DNA from: Adiantum capillus-veneris
Taxonomy: Eukaryota; Streptophyta; Polypodiopsida; Polypodiales; Pteridaceae
NCBI GenBank assembly: GCA_014529385.2
Contig: CM043952.1
Coordinates: forward strand, 64,690,370-64,754,369
DNA: 64,000 nt
Direction: 5' to 3'
The translations under genes were made by a program, and so were the position numbers. The notes below the pieces were generated by a model. That model did no database searches. It saw nothing but the letters and a program-made list of their open reading frames with translations, and was not told the DNA's origin. Each line of letters starts with the position of its first letter. Positions within the stretch are counted from its first letter, which is position 1. Shown in pieces: positions 43,961 through 53,494 of the stretch.

Positions 43961-44999
43961 ATTTTCTCATATTAAACTGATCATTTAATGTGGGAGAATA
44001 AACGAGAACAACTGTTAGAATATAGACATGTGCTTACAGATCTATCTCAACACGGGGCCAATGGTCAAGGGGTTCAAATGAGAGATGGTATGTCAAAGAG
44101 CAAGGCTAACCAATGGATCTTAAAAGACTTTAGGGTTAGCTTCATTGAAGACCTCCAAAGGTTAGTGTTAAAAGTCCTTTAACCTTAGGTAAGCCATGGC
44201 TGAGCTTAAGGTGGGAACCTGGCCCAAGCTTGAGCTGCTTGTCGTACTTGATGAATAAGGTGCTTGAGGTGCTTGTCGTGCTTGCTGACTAAGGTTCTTG
44301 AGGTGCTTGTCGTGCTTGCCGACCAGGGAGCTTGAGATGCTTGTGGGAAGATTACACAAGCTTGAGGTTCTTTGTCATGCTTTTTGACTAAGGTGCTTGA
44401 GGGTAAAGTGTTCCACAAAAGTCAACAACTATCGCTACAAGGAGGGGATGAGCCCTATAAGAGGGGGCTAGAGCAAGAACACGCACACCCTCACACAAGG
44501 AATGCTTGGTACAAAGAAAGCAAAAAGGACACTTGTCAAGCTCCACCTCATGTTGCCCTCATGGTGTACCTAAAGCCTATGGTTAACCTCCCAAGGGGTC
44601 CAATGATAAATTAGTAAATTTAATTAATATGTTTTGCATTTATCAAGTCCTCTCTCTCAAAGGGGAAAGGGGGATACTTTTCCCAAGGCTAGCATTCTTG
44701 CCTGATATGCATCCTGCATGTGATTGGCCAGGCTTGCAGGGTCCAATGAAATTCAAGCTTGTGCTAAAAGAAGGGGTCAACCAAAGCAAGTAGGGAGAAT
44801 GCTTGAGGGGTATACTCTCCCACACACACTCTCATTGTGTGAAGTGCAAAGTGCAAGAGCTCCATCTTCTTCTCCAAGCTAGTAGAGAAGTTGAGAGCCT
44901 ACACCCACACTCTTGGCTATGGAATGCTAATCCAAGCAAGATTCATTCTTTAATGCTTAATCTTTCCATCTTCTCCATCTTCATTACTATGCTATTATG
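43961..44999. other. Unassigned region between G3 and D
   Basis: It contains the 34-bp tandem array at 44238, a possible promoter-like CCTATAAGAGGGGG at about 44454, and CT- and AC-rich patches. It may include the unpaired 3' LTR of element D, but D has lost its 5' LTR, so the boundary cannot be drawn. No gene is supported. Confidence 0.4.
44238..44403 (+). repeat. 34-bp tandem repeat, about five units
   Basis: The unit pattern is CTTGTCGTGCTTGCTGACTA followed by AGGTTCTTGAGGTG. Units start near 44238, 44272, 44306, 44340 and 44370; the fourth is diverged. The repeats are contiguous with no spacers. Confidence 0.8.
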
Positions 45000-45118
45000 T
45001 ATGCTAGCAAGAAGACTGATGATAAGTGAGGAACTAATAAGGTCTCCACCCAAAAACAGACCCTGCGCCGCTCCTTACGAAATCGACGAATCATTTTCTG
45101 CAAACGAGATACATGAGC

Positions 45119-46757
45119 CTAGGCTTCAGCACAATCCTCTGTAGCTTGTGCCCAATCAGCAACATCAAAAACCTCGGGAACAACACACTTACCTCTATCA
45201 GTGTTGGATGACTCGGGGTGTTGCACCACAACCTGCTGAGGGGGTGGATGTGCTCTCACCTCAGCAGCCAAGCGTGTGCTCCAGATTGTTAGTTGATTAT
45301 CCAGAAAAACTTGGAGATCTTCTTGCATCTCCATTGACAACGCATCCAAGTCATTCATATTGATATTACATCACCAGGGTGCGAGGCTAAGTAAGAGGCT
45401 AGGCTATGATGCGTTCTCAACTGGAGAAGTTCTTGTTGAATAGAGGCCACAAACTCAACATTAGCCCCTCGTAACATTTGTATTTTTGCCCCTTGTTGGC
45501 GAGTTGTTGCTGTCAGCTCTTCATTTTGAAAGGACAACTCGGCAATGCGAGTCTGCGAGGATGCTACCTACGCTTCCAACTCATTGAATCTTCCCTCTGT
45601 GGCGGGGGCTGGCCAGGCCGTACGAATAGACTCTACAAGTCTACTCAAAAAAGTGTTGCATGCCTGCAATTGGTCAGCGGGAGTCGCTACCGTAGCCTCC
45701 CAAGGTAGCGCTGCGGGAAGAGTACCTCCCGTCGAGGCAGCCGCATTGGTAGTGCCAGAAGTTTCCTGTTGAGCGGGAACATCCGCAACCGGAGAGCCCA
45801 TCCTCAACGGAGTAGCACTACCCACTCTCTCCTGCATTCGGCGGCGCCAACGAGCCACCTCAGAATCCTCCGAAAGAAGAGATGCCGTCGCCGGAGGTGG
45901 TGTAGAAAATTGTTGTTCCTCCCTGCCACGCTTGCAGCTTGCTGATCCTGCACCTGCAGTGGCCATCTCTTGGGCTCCAGAGGATACCACTGCTGTCGAT
46001 GGACCAGGAAAATCCCCAGTGCCCACATGCTGCTGCTGTGTTTCCCTCTCAGCCGGCACTGCCAAGCTTTGCGTTTGCGACAGAGGAGCATTAGTGCCTT
46101 GGACCACCAAGCGATCATCTTCAAAGTGGCAGAGAGGACGCAGGGCGAGAGGAAAAACTTCTCTTAAAGGAAAAATCAATGTGAGCAATTGGCCAACATT
46201 TGTATTGGTTGGGGTATTCCTCCCCAAATGTGCCATCACTCTTTGGCACTCTGCCAGCAGGCGTTCTCTGACCAACGCTGCCCAAGCTACTGGCCCAAAG
46301 TTGGCCGAATGCAAAACATTTCTTGCTCGGGTCGAAATGGTATAAGTTTTGGCTTGCAGCCAAATCGCCTCGAGAAACCATCGATACGCATCCCTGGTTG
46401 CTACATCTGAGAACCCTGAAATCTTATACTCTCCTTTTACTTTCAAACCAAATTCTTGCTCTACATCCGCAGCAAGGATCACATGAGAGGCGCGCACCAT
46501 GCCATCGTTGGGCAAACAGCAACACCTTGAGACCCTTTCTCTTGTCAAAACTGAATCTGTTGATTATTCAGCACCACCATATCGCCAGCAGCGAGTTGCT
46601 CAATCAAACCTGCTGCCTGCGGGTGAACTGGGATCCCTTGCCAATCCAGGTTGACGAACACACGTAGCCGCAACTCTTGCGGCCATGCGTCCACTCGTCG
46701 AAGCGATAGCTGTTGTAAAGGCGTGAAAGGAATACATTGCAGGAGAGAATCTGTCAT
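45119..46757 (-). pseudogene. Extra ORF of element D downstream of integrase
   Basis: From an ATG at 46757 (MTDSLLQCIPFTPLQQLSLR) the frame runs to a stop at 46545. A -1 shift within CAGTTTTGAC carries it on through LTRERVSRCCCLPNDGMVRA in an open frame to 45571. After one TAG it continues to 45358, and after another shift to 45119. Overall it would be roughly 540 residues. Visible are a globular-looking first third (EQEFGLKVKGEYKISGFSDV, LVRERLLAECQRVMAHLGRN), a Ser/Thr/Pro/Ala-rich middle, and a heptad-like coiled-coil region (RIAELSFQNEELTATTRQQ, VASIQQELLQLRT). A basic patch follows if the last stop is read through (RRFRKERRR near 45070). No enzyme motif is seen. Position resembles env-like or accessory ORFs of some plant gypsy elements, but homology is not recognised. 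The 326-codon open part is notable in an otherwise damaged element. Confidence 0.5.
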
Positions 46758-46984
46758 GGTGGCGATGGGATGAAGGAGCAGAGAGTATAGAACTAAGAGC
46801 GCGCGACACACTAAACAAGAGAAACACAATAAGAATCGTCTGCATGTAGTAGTAACCTTTCCACAATGATTTCCCAAAATAGGGCGATCCACGGTGTCGC
46901 AACCATCATAGATCCTTTCCCGCTTTCCAAGATTGCATGGAAAAGAATCCCCAATCATGACTAGGGCGGCTTCCGGCTCATGTA

Positions 46985-48135
46985 CCACAGCAAAGGGGCA
47001 CTGAATCGTGGTAGGTGAAACATAATGGCGTAGTCTGAAACCATTGACTGGCACAGAAATAACCTCCCTCGTAAATCCGTCCAATAAAAAGAGATGGGTC
47101 CGCATGCTTGAAAAATTCATAATGGTCTTGACCACCGTAATTTAAGCTTCCCCGACATCTTCCCGAGGCGGGAATTGAAGACAAGGACCAATTGTCCCCG
47201 AACAAATTGCCGTGCTTTCGGGCGATCCAGCCATTTTTTCTACCGAGACTGCAGATCCTACAGCACCACAAAGCTATTCAGCCGCTCTTCGTCCAGTTCC
47301 TGCAAAACATCCAATCGATAAATCATAAAATCCTCCGGAAGAAGCCGATCCGCAATCAACATCCGCATACTCGGAATCACATGCTCCACCAGAGTGATTG
47401 CCTCCATGCCAAATGCCAACTTAAAAGGAGTCAATCGTGTTGCCACTTTATAAGCTGTCCGCGCCAATAGGCCCATAAGGCGGAAGGAAGTTTCACATCC
47501 CAATCCGTTCGATGCATATTCACCAACTTTGTTAAAATCCGAATCCATTGCTTATTAGTTGATTCTGCTTGCCCATTCGCCTGAGGATAATATGGAGAAG
47601 ATTTCCTGTGTAATACAAAATAAAACTGTAGCATTCTCTCCATCACCGTATTCAAAAAATGACTTCCCCTGTCACTAACCAGCTCAATAGGGCAGCCATA
47701 TCTAGAAAAGATATTCTTATATAAGCATCCCGCCACAGAAACTGCAATGTTATCTCTCAAAGGCCATGCCTCCACCAATTTGGTAGCGTAATCCGTGGCT
47801 GTCAGGATATACTTATTTCCTGTGTGAGCTACCACTGGTTTAAAAGGACCAACAAAATCCAAACCCCACTTTTGAAAAGGCTCCAAGGGCAGAACTGGCT
47901 GAAAAGGCATTCTGGACCGTTTGGTAGGTTGTCCCAACCGCCGCTGACACACATCACACTGTTGCACATAATTTCTCGCATCCTGAAACAATGTGGGCCA
48001 CCATAATCCAGATTGGAGAACCTTTCGAGCTGTGATTAATGCTGCAAAGTGACCTCCCGCAATACCAGTATGGACTTCCTCTAATACTGCTTCCTGCTCT
48101 TGTGGTAGCACACATCTGAGTAATACCTCTGCCAC
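46985..48135 (-). pseudogene. Integrase of element D
   Basis: The open frame 48135-47431 holds the zinc domain (VHTGIAGGHFAALITARKVL, then CDVCQRRLGQ). It also holds the catalytic core with KWGLDFVGPF, LVSDRGSHFL and YYPQANGQAESTNK, giving the D, D, E triad. It then shifts frame near 47450 into 47548-47258 (KVATRLTPFKLAFGMEAITL). A C-terminal domain with LDGFTREVISVPVNGFRLRH follows in the frame ending near 46985. It would insert element cDNA in the nucleus. All catalytic residues are present; at least two frame changes and a stop (TYW to stop region) break it. Confidence 0.8.
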
Positions 48136-48948
48136 TGTACGAAATAGAGCTTTCCCATAATAATCTCAAAATTCCTGCTTCTAATAGCCATACGTTGCCT
48201 CTGATGGCTGGACAAGAAAGAAGGCATTTCGCTGCTGTTGAGAAAATGAAACATCTCCTCATACCATGTCCATGGGATGCTAGGAATGACCCTTGCCTGT
48301 TGCGGAACTGTGATAGCCTCTGCAGCTACTCCTGTTAGAAACAGAGACGCATCCGAAAATTCATCAGCTACACCCGTCGGCGGCTCTCCGAAATCTAACC
48401 TGGATAGGTAGTCAACCACCGCATGCTGAGCCCCTGGCCGATGTATGACCTCAAAGTCAAATTCCTTCAGCAAAAGCACCCATCTGGCCAATCTTCTCGT
48501 CAAATTCTATTGCCTTACCAGGTATAAAAGAGCCGAATGGTCCACATGGAAGAAAAAACGTCGGCCCAACAAATAGTGCCGGAATTTCTTTACTGAATAA
48601 ATCATCCTTAAACATTCGCTTTCGGTTACGGAATAATTTCTTTCTGCGGATGATAATCGTTTAACTGGCATAATAGAAAGGTCGAAACCATCCTTGACTT
48701 TGTTCCTGCATCAGCACACTGCCAATAGCTGGATTCGAAGCATCCACAAACACATGAAAATCCTGACCCCAATTTGATGCAAGCATAATCGAAGCTTTGG
48801 ATAGGTGAAGTTTTAATCTCCGAAAAGCCAAGTCACATTCCCGTGTCCATTCAAAATCGATAGCATGAGCTGCCTGAGTAATCGGGATTGCTAAATGCGC
48901 TACAAACCGCAAATGCCTCCCATGCCAACGAGCTTGTCCCAGGAAAAT
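48081..48948 (-). pseudogene. RNase H and RT-RNase H junction of element D
   Basis: The open frame 48912-48661 reads FEWTRECDLAFRRLKLHLSK and FHVFVDASNPAIGSVLMQEQ, the start of RNase H with its first Asp. A damaged stretch at 48660-48504 follows. The frame 48503-48081 then reads RRLARWVLLLKEFDFEVIHR and the HAVVDYLSRL end motif, leading toward integrase. The domain would degrade template RNA during cDNA synthesis. The central acidic residues fall in the frame-shifted stretch. Confidence 0.75.
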
Positions 48949-50754
48949 CTAGCACTGTTTCCGGTTCTGCGGTGGAGGCGCTTCCATAATTGCGGTAATT
49001 TTATCTAGATCCACGGAAATACCATCTTCAGAAATTATATGCCCCAATAGCCTGCCACTGCGAACAACAAATGCATACTTTAAAGGATTCAAACTGAACT
49101 TCACCTCTCTGCATTTCATAAAGCATAACCATAATTGCTTCAAATGCTCCAATTGCGCTCCAAAAACACTGAGATCATCCAGAAAAATTCTCATAAAATC
49201 CGTCAAATAAGGACCAAAAATTTGAAACATATCCCTTTGAAAAGTGGAAGGTGCATTCCGGAATCCAAACCACATCACTGTGCAGGCAAACCCACCCCAT
49301 GCGGTAATAAAAGTTGTTTTTGGTTGATCCCGCAATGCCATTCGGATTTGATTATATCCACTAAATCCATCCAAAAAAGTATACATCTCATGTCTTGCTA
49401 CATCATCCAAAATGGAATCCAAAAATGGAAGACGAAAAGGATCTGGAACAGTAGCTGCATTCAATTTCCGGTAATCCACACAAATTCGGATTTGCTTATT
49501 TTTCTTTGGTACTACCACAATTGGAGAAATCCACTCTGGATTATCAATAGGGGTAATAAAACCCACTTCCAACAGGTGATCAATTTCCATCTTAACTTGC
49601 TTTGCCACATTCAGATTCATCCTGTATGAGTGCTGCTTCACTGGCACCGCATCCGGTTTCAGATTGATCGTATGCTGATAAAACTTAGGATCCAATCCCT
49701 GCATATTCGCATATTCCCATGCGAAAACATCCTTAAACTCTGTCAGTAACTTGATCAAATCATCTCTAAAACTAGCCTCCAGCTGCTTATTAATGTATAT
49801 AGGCTGCGACTCCGCTTTCTCCCCAAGAAAAATCTTCTCTAATTCATCTTCTTTAACCCTTGTAATTTTTCCCATTTGCGCCTCAAACGCTCGTTCTTGC
49901 TGAATCACGCCCTCCAATGATTCAGAACTTGGAAGTACCTGTTGTTGCTCCCCTATTCCTGCTGGAGTTCCTGAAACCCCCACCGAATTTCCTTTCAGAA
50001 TCAAAGAAATATCCGCAAGATATAAAGAAACCAAATCCGGATTAGCTTTGAGAAATTGTTCCTCTTCATCCTCTTTGAATCCTTCCACCATATTGACTAT
50101 TTTTGCTATCACCGGCCATGCTGCCTGAACTGGCTGTCTATATGTTCCCAACATCACACGCACTTTTCTTCTACCCTTCTTTACTATAAGCATATTTGCT
50201 TCCCAATTATGCTTTACCCTCGCTTGTCGTAACCAGGGTCTCCCCAAGATAATGTGATAATCCTGATTATGATCTTCAATATTCAAGACTACTAAGGAAA
50301 CAGCAAAGGATAAGCCCGCCACATCCAAAACAATGCCCTGAAGTAAACCCAGTGGTTGCACTCTTCTTTGATCTACCATGCGGACTACAAAGGGTGCAGG
50401 CTCCCAATCACTGAGACCAAAACACTCACAAGCTGCTTGGGTGATAATGTTTACTCCCTCTCCACCATCCAATAGTACCTTGTCAATGTATGTTCCATGG
50501 TATCGAAATGAAAGATCGGGAATGCGGGTATCCGTGATCCTATTCGCCGACAATGGGGCTGAATCATCCTCCTCGCTTTCAACTTTCCCAATGGCGACTC
50601 CCCTCAGCTCAGTGGTCGTTTGTCGCAGCAATGCATTATGGAAATTCGGGACCAATTTCAGCAATGAACCCAGAGGTACTTGAATTGGTGACGTGAGGAC
50701 CTCTTTCCAAACTGAATTGGTGATGTGAGGACCTCTTTCCAAACTGAATTCCAA
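48949..50754 (-). CDS. Protease and reverse transcriptase of element D
   Basis: An open frame of 601 codons; its first residues come from a 32-bp duplication and are not native. Protease: KVLLDGGEGVNIITQAACEC, later HIILGRPWLRQARV, the closing region of the fold. RT: FKDVFAWEYANMQGLDPKFY starts the domain. Then come EWISPIVVVPKKNKQIRICV, LDGFSGYNQIRM, TFITAWGGFACTVMWFGFRN (usually MPFGLxN) and the catalytic IFLDDLSVFG at about 49195-49165. The C-terminal LLGHIISEDGISVDLDKI completes the thumb. The catalytic Asp pair is present. The frame is lost at 48949 before RNase H. Confidence 0.85.
   Translation of the reverse strand: MEFSLERGPHITNSVWKEVLTSPIQVPLGSLLKLVPNFHNALLRQTTTELRGVAIGKVESEEDDSAPLSANRITDTRIPDLSFRYHGTYIDKVLLDGGEGVNIITQAACECFGLSDWEPAPFVVRMVDQRRVQPLGLLQGIVLDVAGLSFAVSLVVLNIEDHNQDYHIILGRPWLRQARVKHNWEANMLIVKKGRRKVRVMLGTYRQPVQAAWPVIAKIVNMVEGFKEDEEEQFLKANPDLVSLYLADISLILKGNSVGVSGTPAGIGEQQQVLPSSESLEGVIQQERAFEAQMGKITRVKEDELEKIFLGEKAESQPIYINKQLEASFRDDLIKLLTEFKDVFAWEYANMQGLDPKFYQHTINLKPDAVPVKQHSYRMNLNVAKQVKMEIDHLLEVGFITPIDNPEWISPIVVVPKKNKQIRICVDYRKLNAATVPDPFRLPFLDSILDDVARHEMYTFLDGFSGYNQIRMALRDQPKTTFITAWGGFACTVMWFGFRNAPSTFQRDMFQIFGPYLTDFMRIFLDDLSVFGAQLEHLKQLWLCFMKCREVKFSLNPLKYAFVVRSGRLLGHIISEDGISVDLDKITAIMEAPPPQNRKQC
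50682..50745 (+). repeat. 32-bp tandem duplication in element D
   Basis: GAATTGGTGACGTGAGGACC plus TCTTTCCAAACT occurs twice in a row (50682-50713 and 50714-50745) with one base different. Since 32 is not a multiple of three, the duplication itself shifts the polyprotein frame between gag and protease. Confidence 0.9.
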
Positions 50755-50873
50755 TCCTCCTGTTCTTTAATATCATTCTTATTTCCAGCTTTTCCTTCCT
50801 TTATTTCCAGGCCCACAGTCGATGGCATAGTCGATGGTCCTGCTGTCTTCACTGGTGGTGCGGATTGTGGCAA

Positions 50874-51458
50874 CTAGGACACAGTCTTTTTTCTCACCTC
50901 TTCCTGAGCCGTCCAATCCAGAATCTTCACATTGGGAGTTGGAACCACATTTTTACCCGATCCCGTGATTAATGAGACCACTGGATCAGACTCCTCCAGT
51001 CCTTCGATCTGAACCATAGCCACACTAGGTTGTTTCCCTGCAGCGCGTTCTTGCTTTTTCCGATCGTATTCCATAGCTTCAGTACACTCAGATCGCCAGT
51101 GTCCATCCCCCAAACAGAAAAGGCATGTCTTGGGGCAATTAGGATCTCGTCCACCTCTTCCGCAACCTCGTCCTCCCCCTTGACCCCATCCTCCTGCTTG
51201 ACCTTGCACAGGCGTCTCTGATGTATGAGCATGAGCCATCGCCACAGCAGGCTCTTGTCCCTGGCCTATCTGTGGTTGTTGCCAGGTAGAAGAGTCCCCT
51301 CGACTCCGACGACCCCGGCCATTGAAATAACATTCCACTGTATTATGAGTATTGGTCGTCCAAATCGCACACCACTTCTGATTCATTGCGCACTCCTGAG
51401 CAGCATGGCCCAGATTCCGACATTGGGTACACCATAGTTCCTTCAGACTTTTATCCAC
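50874..51458 (-). CDS. Nucleocapsid region of element D with three Cys/His knuckles
   Basis: The 194-codon open frame carries CTQCRNLGHAAQEC, CAIWTTNTHNTVEC and CLFCLGDGHWRSEC. The first and third fit CX2CX4HX4C exactly; the second is a variant lacking the second Cys at its usual place. A Gly/Arg-rich stretch (GGRGCGRGGRDP) lies between the second and third knuckle and would also bind RNA. A Val/Pro linker leads toward protease. It continues the gag frame just upstream (51917-51573) after a break near 51570. The protein would package element RNA in the cytoplasmic particle. Confidence 0.8.
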   Translation of the reverse strand: MDKSLKELWCTQCRNLGHAAQECAMNQKWCAIWTTNTHNTVECYFNGRGRRSRGDSSTWQQPQIGQGQEPAVAMAHAHTSETPVQGQAGGWGQGGGRGCGRGGRDPNCPKTCLFCLGDGHWRSECTEAMEYDRKKQERAAGKQPSVAMVQIEGLEESDPVVSLITGSGKNVVPTPNVKILDWTAQEEVRKKTVS

Positions 51459-51572
51459 CGCAGCCGATTCTGACGATCCGGATGAAACACCTTTCCCGTG
51501 ACGCTGGGATTTTTTCCGCAGTGTCTCTTCCGATTCTTTCCCCGAATCGCTGTTGCCTGAGTCTGAGGAATC

Positions 51573-51917
51573 TTATACTGCGGATTCCAACTCCGAACTA
51601 TCACTACCACTGTCTTGCAACTTGCGATGAGATTTCTTCCTGTCTTTTTTCTTTGACTTCTTTGGAGATTCCGTATCCTCTAAAGCCTCGCCTACTACTA
51701 CAGCCCTAGCAATTACATTATCCAGTGGAGTAGTTACCTTATCCACTGTTGCCATAGCCGTTCTGAGATCCTTGTTGAGCCCCCGCAAAAAATAATCATT
51801 CAGCACTTCGGCTGCCGGCCTTTGTGCCTGAGATACCCTCTGCAAAACTATCCGAAATTTTGTAGTGTAATCCTCCATTGGCAATGACTTCTGCCGGAGC
51901 GTTCGAAGCTTGTCCAA
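51573..51917 (-). pseudogene. Gag capsid C-terminal part of element D, truncated
   Basis: The open frame reads LDKLRTLRQKSLPMEDYTTK, FRIVLQRVSQ and YFLRGLNKDLRTAMATVDKV, the latter half of the gag capsid fold, then a Lys/Ser-rich tail (SKKKDRKKSHRKLQDSGSDS). The N-terminal half is absent: sequence beyond 51920 belongs to element A on the opposite strand. The frame stops at 51573 in the Ser/acidic tail. Confidence 0.75.
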
Positions 51918-51924
51918 ATGTTGA

Positions 51925-53201
51925 GGGGTTGTCTTTACTGTTTGAATGGTTTGACAGAAAAGAGAAGTTAGAAGAGGATGAGTTTGTCGCTACAGGTGAT
52001 GATACTATGCATCAGATTATGCATGTTGGTTCAGTTCCATTGCTAGAAAAAGACGGTACATACAACACATTGGGAGATGTTCTATATGTGCCTTCAATCA
52101 CAAAGAATTTAGCATTAGTTGGACAAATAACAAATCAAGGGTTGCAAGTCCGTTTCAATCGTTATGGCTTCTTCATAGAGGAGTTTCACAAAGGAAAACC
52201 AGGCAAGATATTGGCACGTGGAAGAAAGAAAGGTCGCTTGTTCTCATTGGAAGTTGGAGATCCATGTTTACACAGCAGTATGTATGCAAACAAATCATCC
52301 ACTCAAGATGATTGGGCAGAGTTATGGCATAAGAGGATTGGTCATGTCAATTTTAGAAGACTAAAGCATATGCAATCAAATCAAATTGTACGTGGATTAC
52401 CAAAGTTTGGCAGATTGAATTTTGATCATGTTTGTGAAGCTTGTCAATTTGGAAAGCAATCTCGTTTACCATTTCCGAAGAGGGGGAGAATTAGCCAAAG
52501 TCCTTTGGAAATTGTTCATTCAGATATTTGGGGACCTTGTGATCATGCTACATCGAATGGTTGTCGACATTTTATCACATTCACAGATGATTACAGCAGA
52601 ATGACATGGGTTTACTTTCTAAAGGCAAAGTCAGAGGCATTTGAGGTATTCTTGGAGTTCAAAGTTATGGTTGAGAAAGAGAATGGTTGTCAAATTAAAT
52701 GCCTACGTATAGATGGAGGGGGAGAGTACATGTCACACAGTTTTGATGATTACTTACGTGAATAAGGCATAAGAAGACAGATTACTTGCAGATACATACC
52801 ACAACACAATGGATTTGCTGAGAGAAAGAATAGATTCATAGCAGAGATTGCAAGAGCCATGATGAATGAGATGAATATTCCATTAACATATTGGGCTGAA
52901 GCAGTTCATACAGCAATACACATTATGATTTGAACACCAACAGCTGCCATTCATGAAATTTCACCTTATGAGAGACTTTATGGGATCAAGCCAATAGTTT
53001 CCTACATGAAAGTTTTTGGATGTGTTTTCTATGTTCATGTGCCAAATGAAGCAAGAAAGAAGATGGAGCCAAAGGCAGTGAAGTGTATATTCTTGGGCTA
53101 TCCAGTTGAAAAGAAAGGTTACAAGTGCTATGATCCTATGACAAGACAAGTTTATGTCAGTAGAGATGTCCGATTTTGTGAGCATGAACCATGGTATAAA
53201 C
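51925..53201 (+). pseudogene. Protease end and integrase of copia element A
   Basis: The frame 51925-52765 starts past the protease active site (VATGDDTMHQIMHVGSVPLL, LGDVLYVPSITKNLALVGQI). It contains the pre-integrase zinc region (LWHKRIGHVNFRRLKHMQSN, then CEACQFGKQS) and the integrase core IVHSDIWGP, FTDDYSRMTWVYFL and CLRIDGGGEYM. A TAA at 52763 and a TGA at about 52932 interrupt it. GFAERKNR (catalytic Glu) and the C-terminal FLGYPVEKKGYKCYDPMTRQ follow in the frame to 53201. The D, D, E triad is intact. The reading is broken off at the insertion site of B, after EPWYK. Confidence 0.85.
53197..53201 (+). repeat. Target-site duplication of element B, left copy
   Basis: TAAAC before the TG of the B LTR, repeated at 62371-62375. 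Removing B and one copy rejoins the A coding frame. Confidence 0.9.
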
Positions 53202-53293
53202 TGAAGGAGTACGAGCGGAAGTGCGACGCGAGAGAGAGTGCGAGAAGAAGAGCATGACAACATGGTGAACTCGCTCTACTATAATGTGTAGAG
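53202..53293 (-). repeat. Left LTR of element B (3' LTR), outer part
   Basis: This matches 62179-62270 of the right LTR with about 11 differences in 92 bases. It is separated by element C from the remaining 100 bases at 56982-57081. Together the two parts make 192 bases, the same as the right LTR. Confidence 0.9.
53289..53293 (+). repeat. Target-site duplication of element C, left copy
   Basis: TAGAG before the C LTR, repeated at 56977-56981. The uninterrupted B right LTR reads TGTAGAGCATAG here, confirming the empty site. Confidence 0.92.
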
Positions 53294-53480
53294 TGTTGGG
53301 GTATAGGCGCCTGTGCTTTGCCCGGCCGCCCAGAGTTTGGGCGCCCACTGACTTGCATACCTTATACATAGCATAAGTGTATAGGGGGCTGCTCACTCTT
53401 TTGAGTCTCCCCACCCACATCGTGTCTGTCTCCTTCTCTCTCTCTCACTCTCCGTCTGTGGTGCTCCCCGATCCCCTTCA
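53294..53480 (+). repeat. Left LTR of element C (187 bp)
   Basis: It starts TGTTGGGGTATAGGCGCC and ends GATCCCCTTCA. It contains a stem-loop CGCCCA-GAGTT-TGGGCG (53327-53343) shared with the LTR of B, and a CT-rich block near the end. The copy at 56791 differs by one base deletion and about two substitutions. Confidence 0.93.
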
Positions 53481-53482
53481 AT

Positions 53483-53494
53483 TGGTATCAGAGC
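53483..53494 (+). other. Primer-binding site of element C
   Basis: TGGTATCAGAGC, two bases after the LTR end, is a perfect match to the common initiator tRNA-Met site. Confidence 0.88.

Larger units (their letters stand above)
45000..51917 (-). mobile_element. Ty3/gypsy element D, 5'-truncated
   Basis: On the minus strand the order is gag (51917 down), zinc knuckles, protease, RT, RNase H, integrase, then an extra ORF ending near 45119. Element D differs in sequence and layout from E: its RT motif is FLDD, its protease loop is LLDGGEGVN, and it has three Cys/His knuckles. The gag start, leader and 5' LTR are missing where D meets copia element A at about 51920. No matched 3' LTR can be defined. 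Several frameshifts and stops show it is inactive. Confidence 0.8.

Noticed and set aside
44238-44403. Repeat array considered as a CRISPR-like array
   Set aside because: Units are contiguous with no unique spacers, and the sequence is a plant genome.
46545-46555. Programmed -1 frameshift in the D extra ORF as an established signal
   Set aside because: Only a TTTT run is present, with no classical heptamer or clear downstream structure. A simple indel is equally likely, so it is reported only as a possibility.
53483-53494. TGGTATCAGAGC sites considered as parts of tRNA genes
   Set aside because: Only the 12-base complement of a tRNA 3' end is present, next to an LTR end; no cloverleaf is present.
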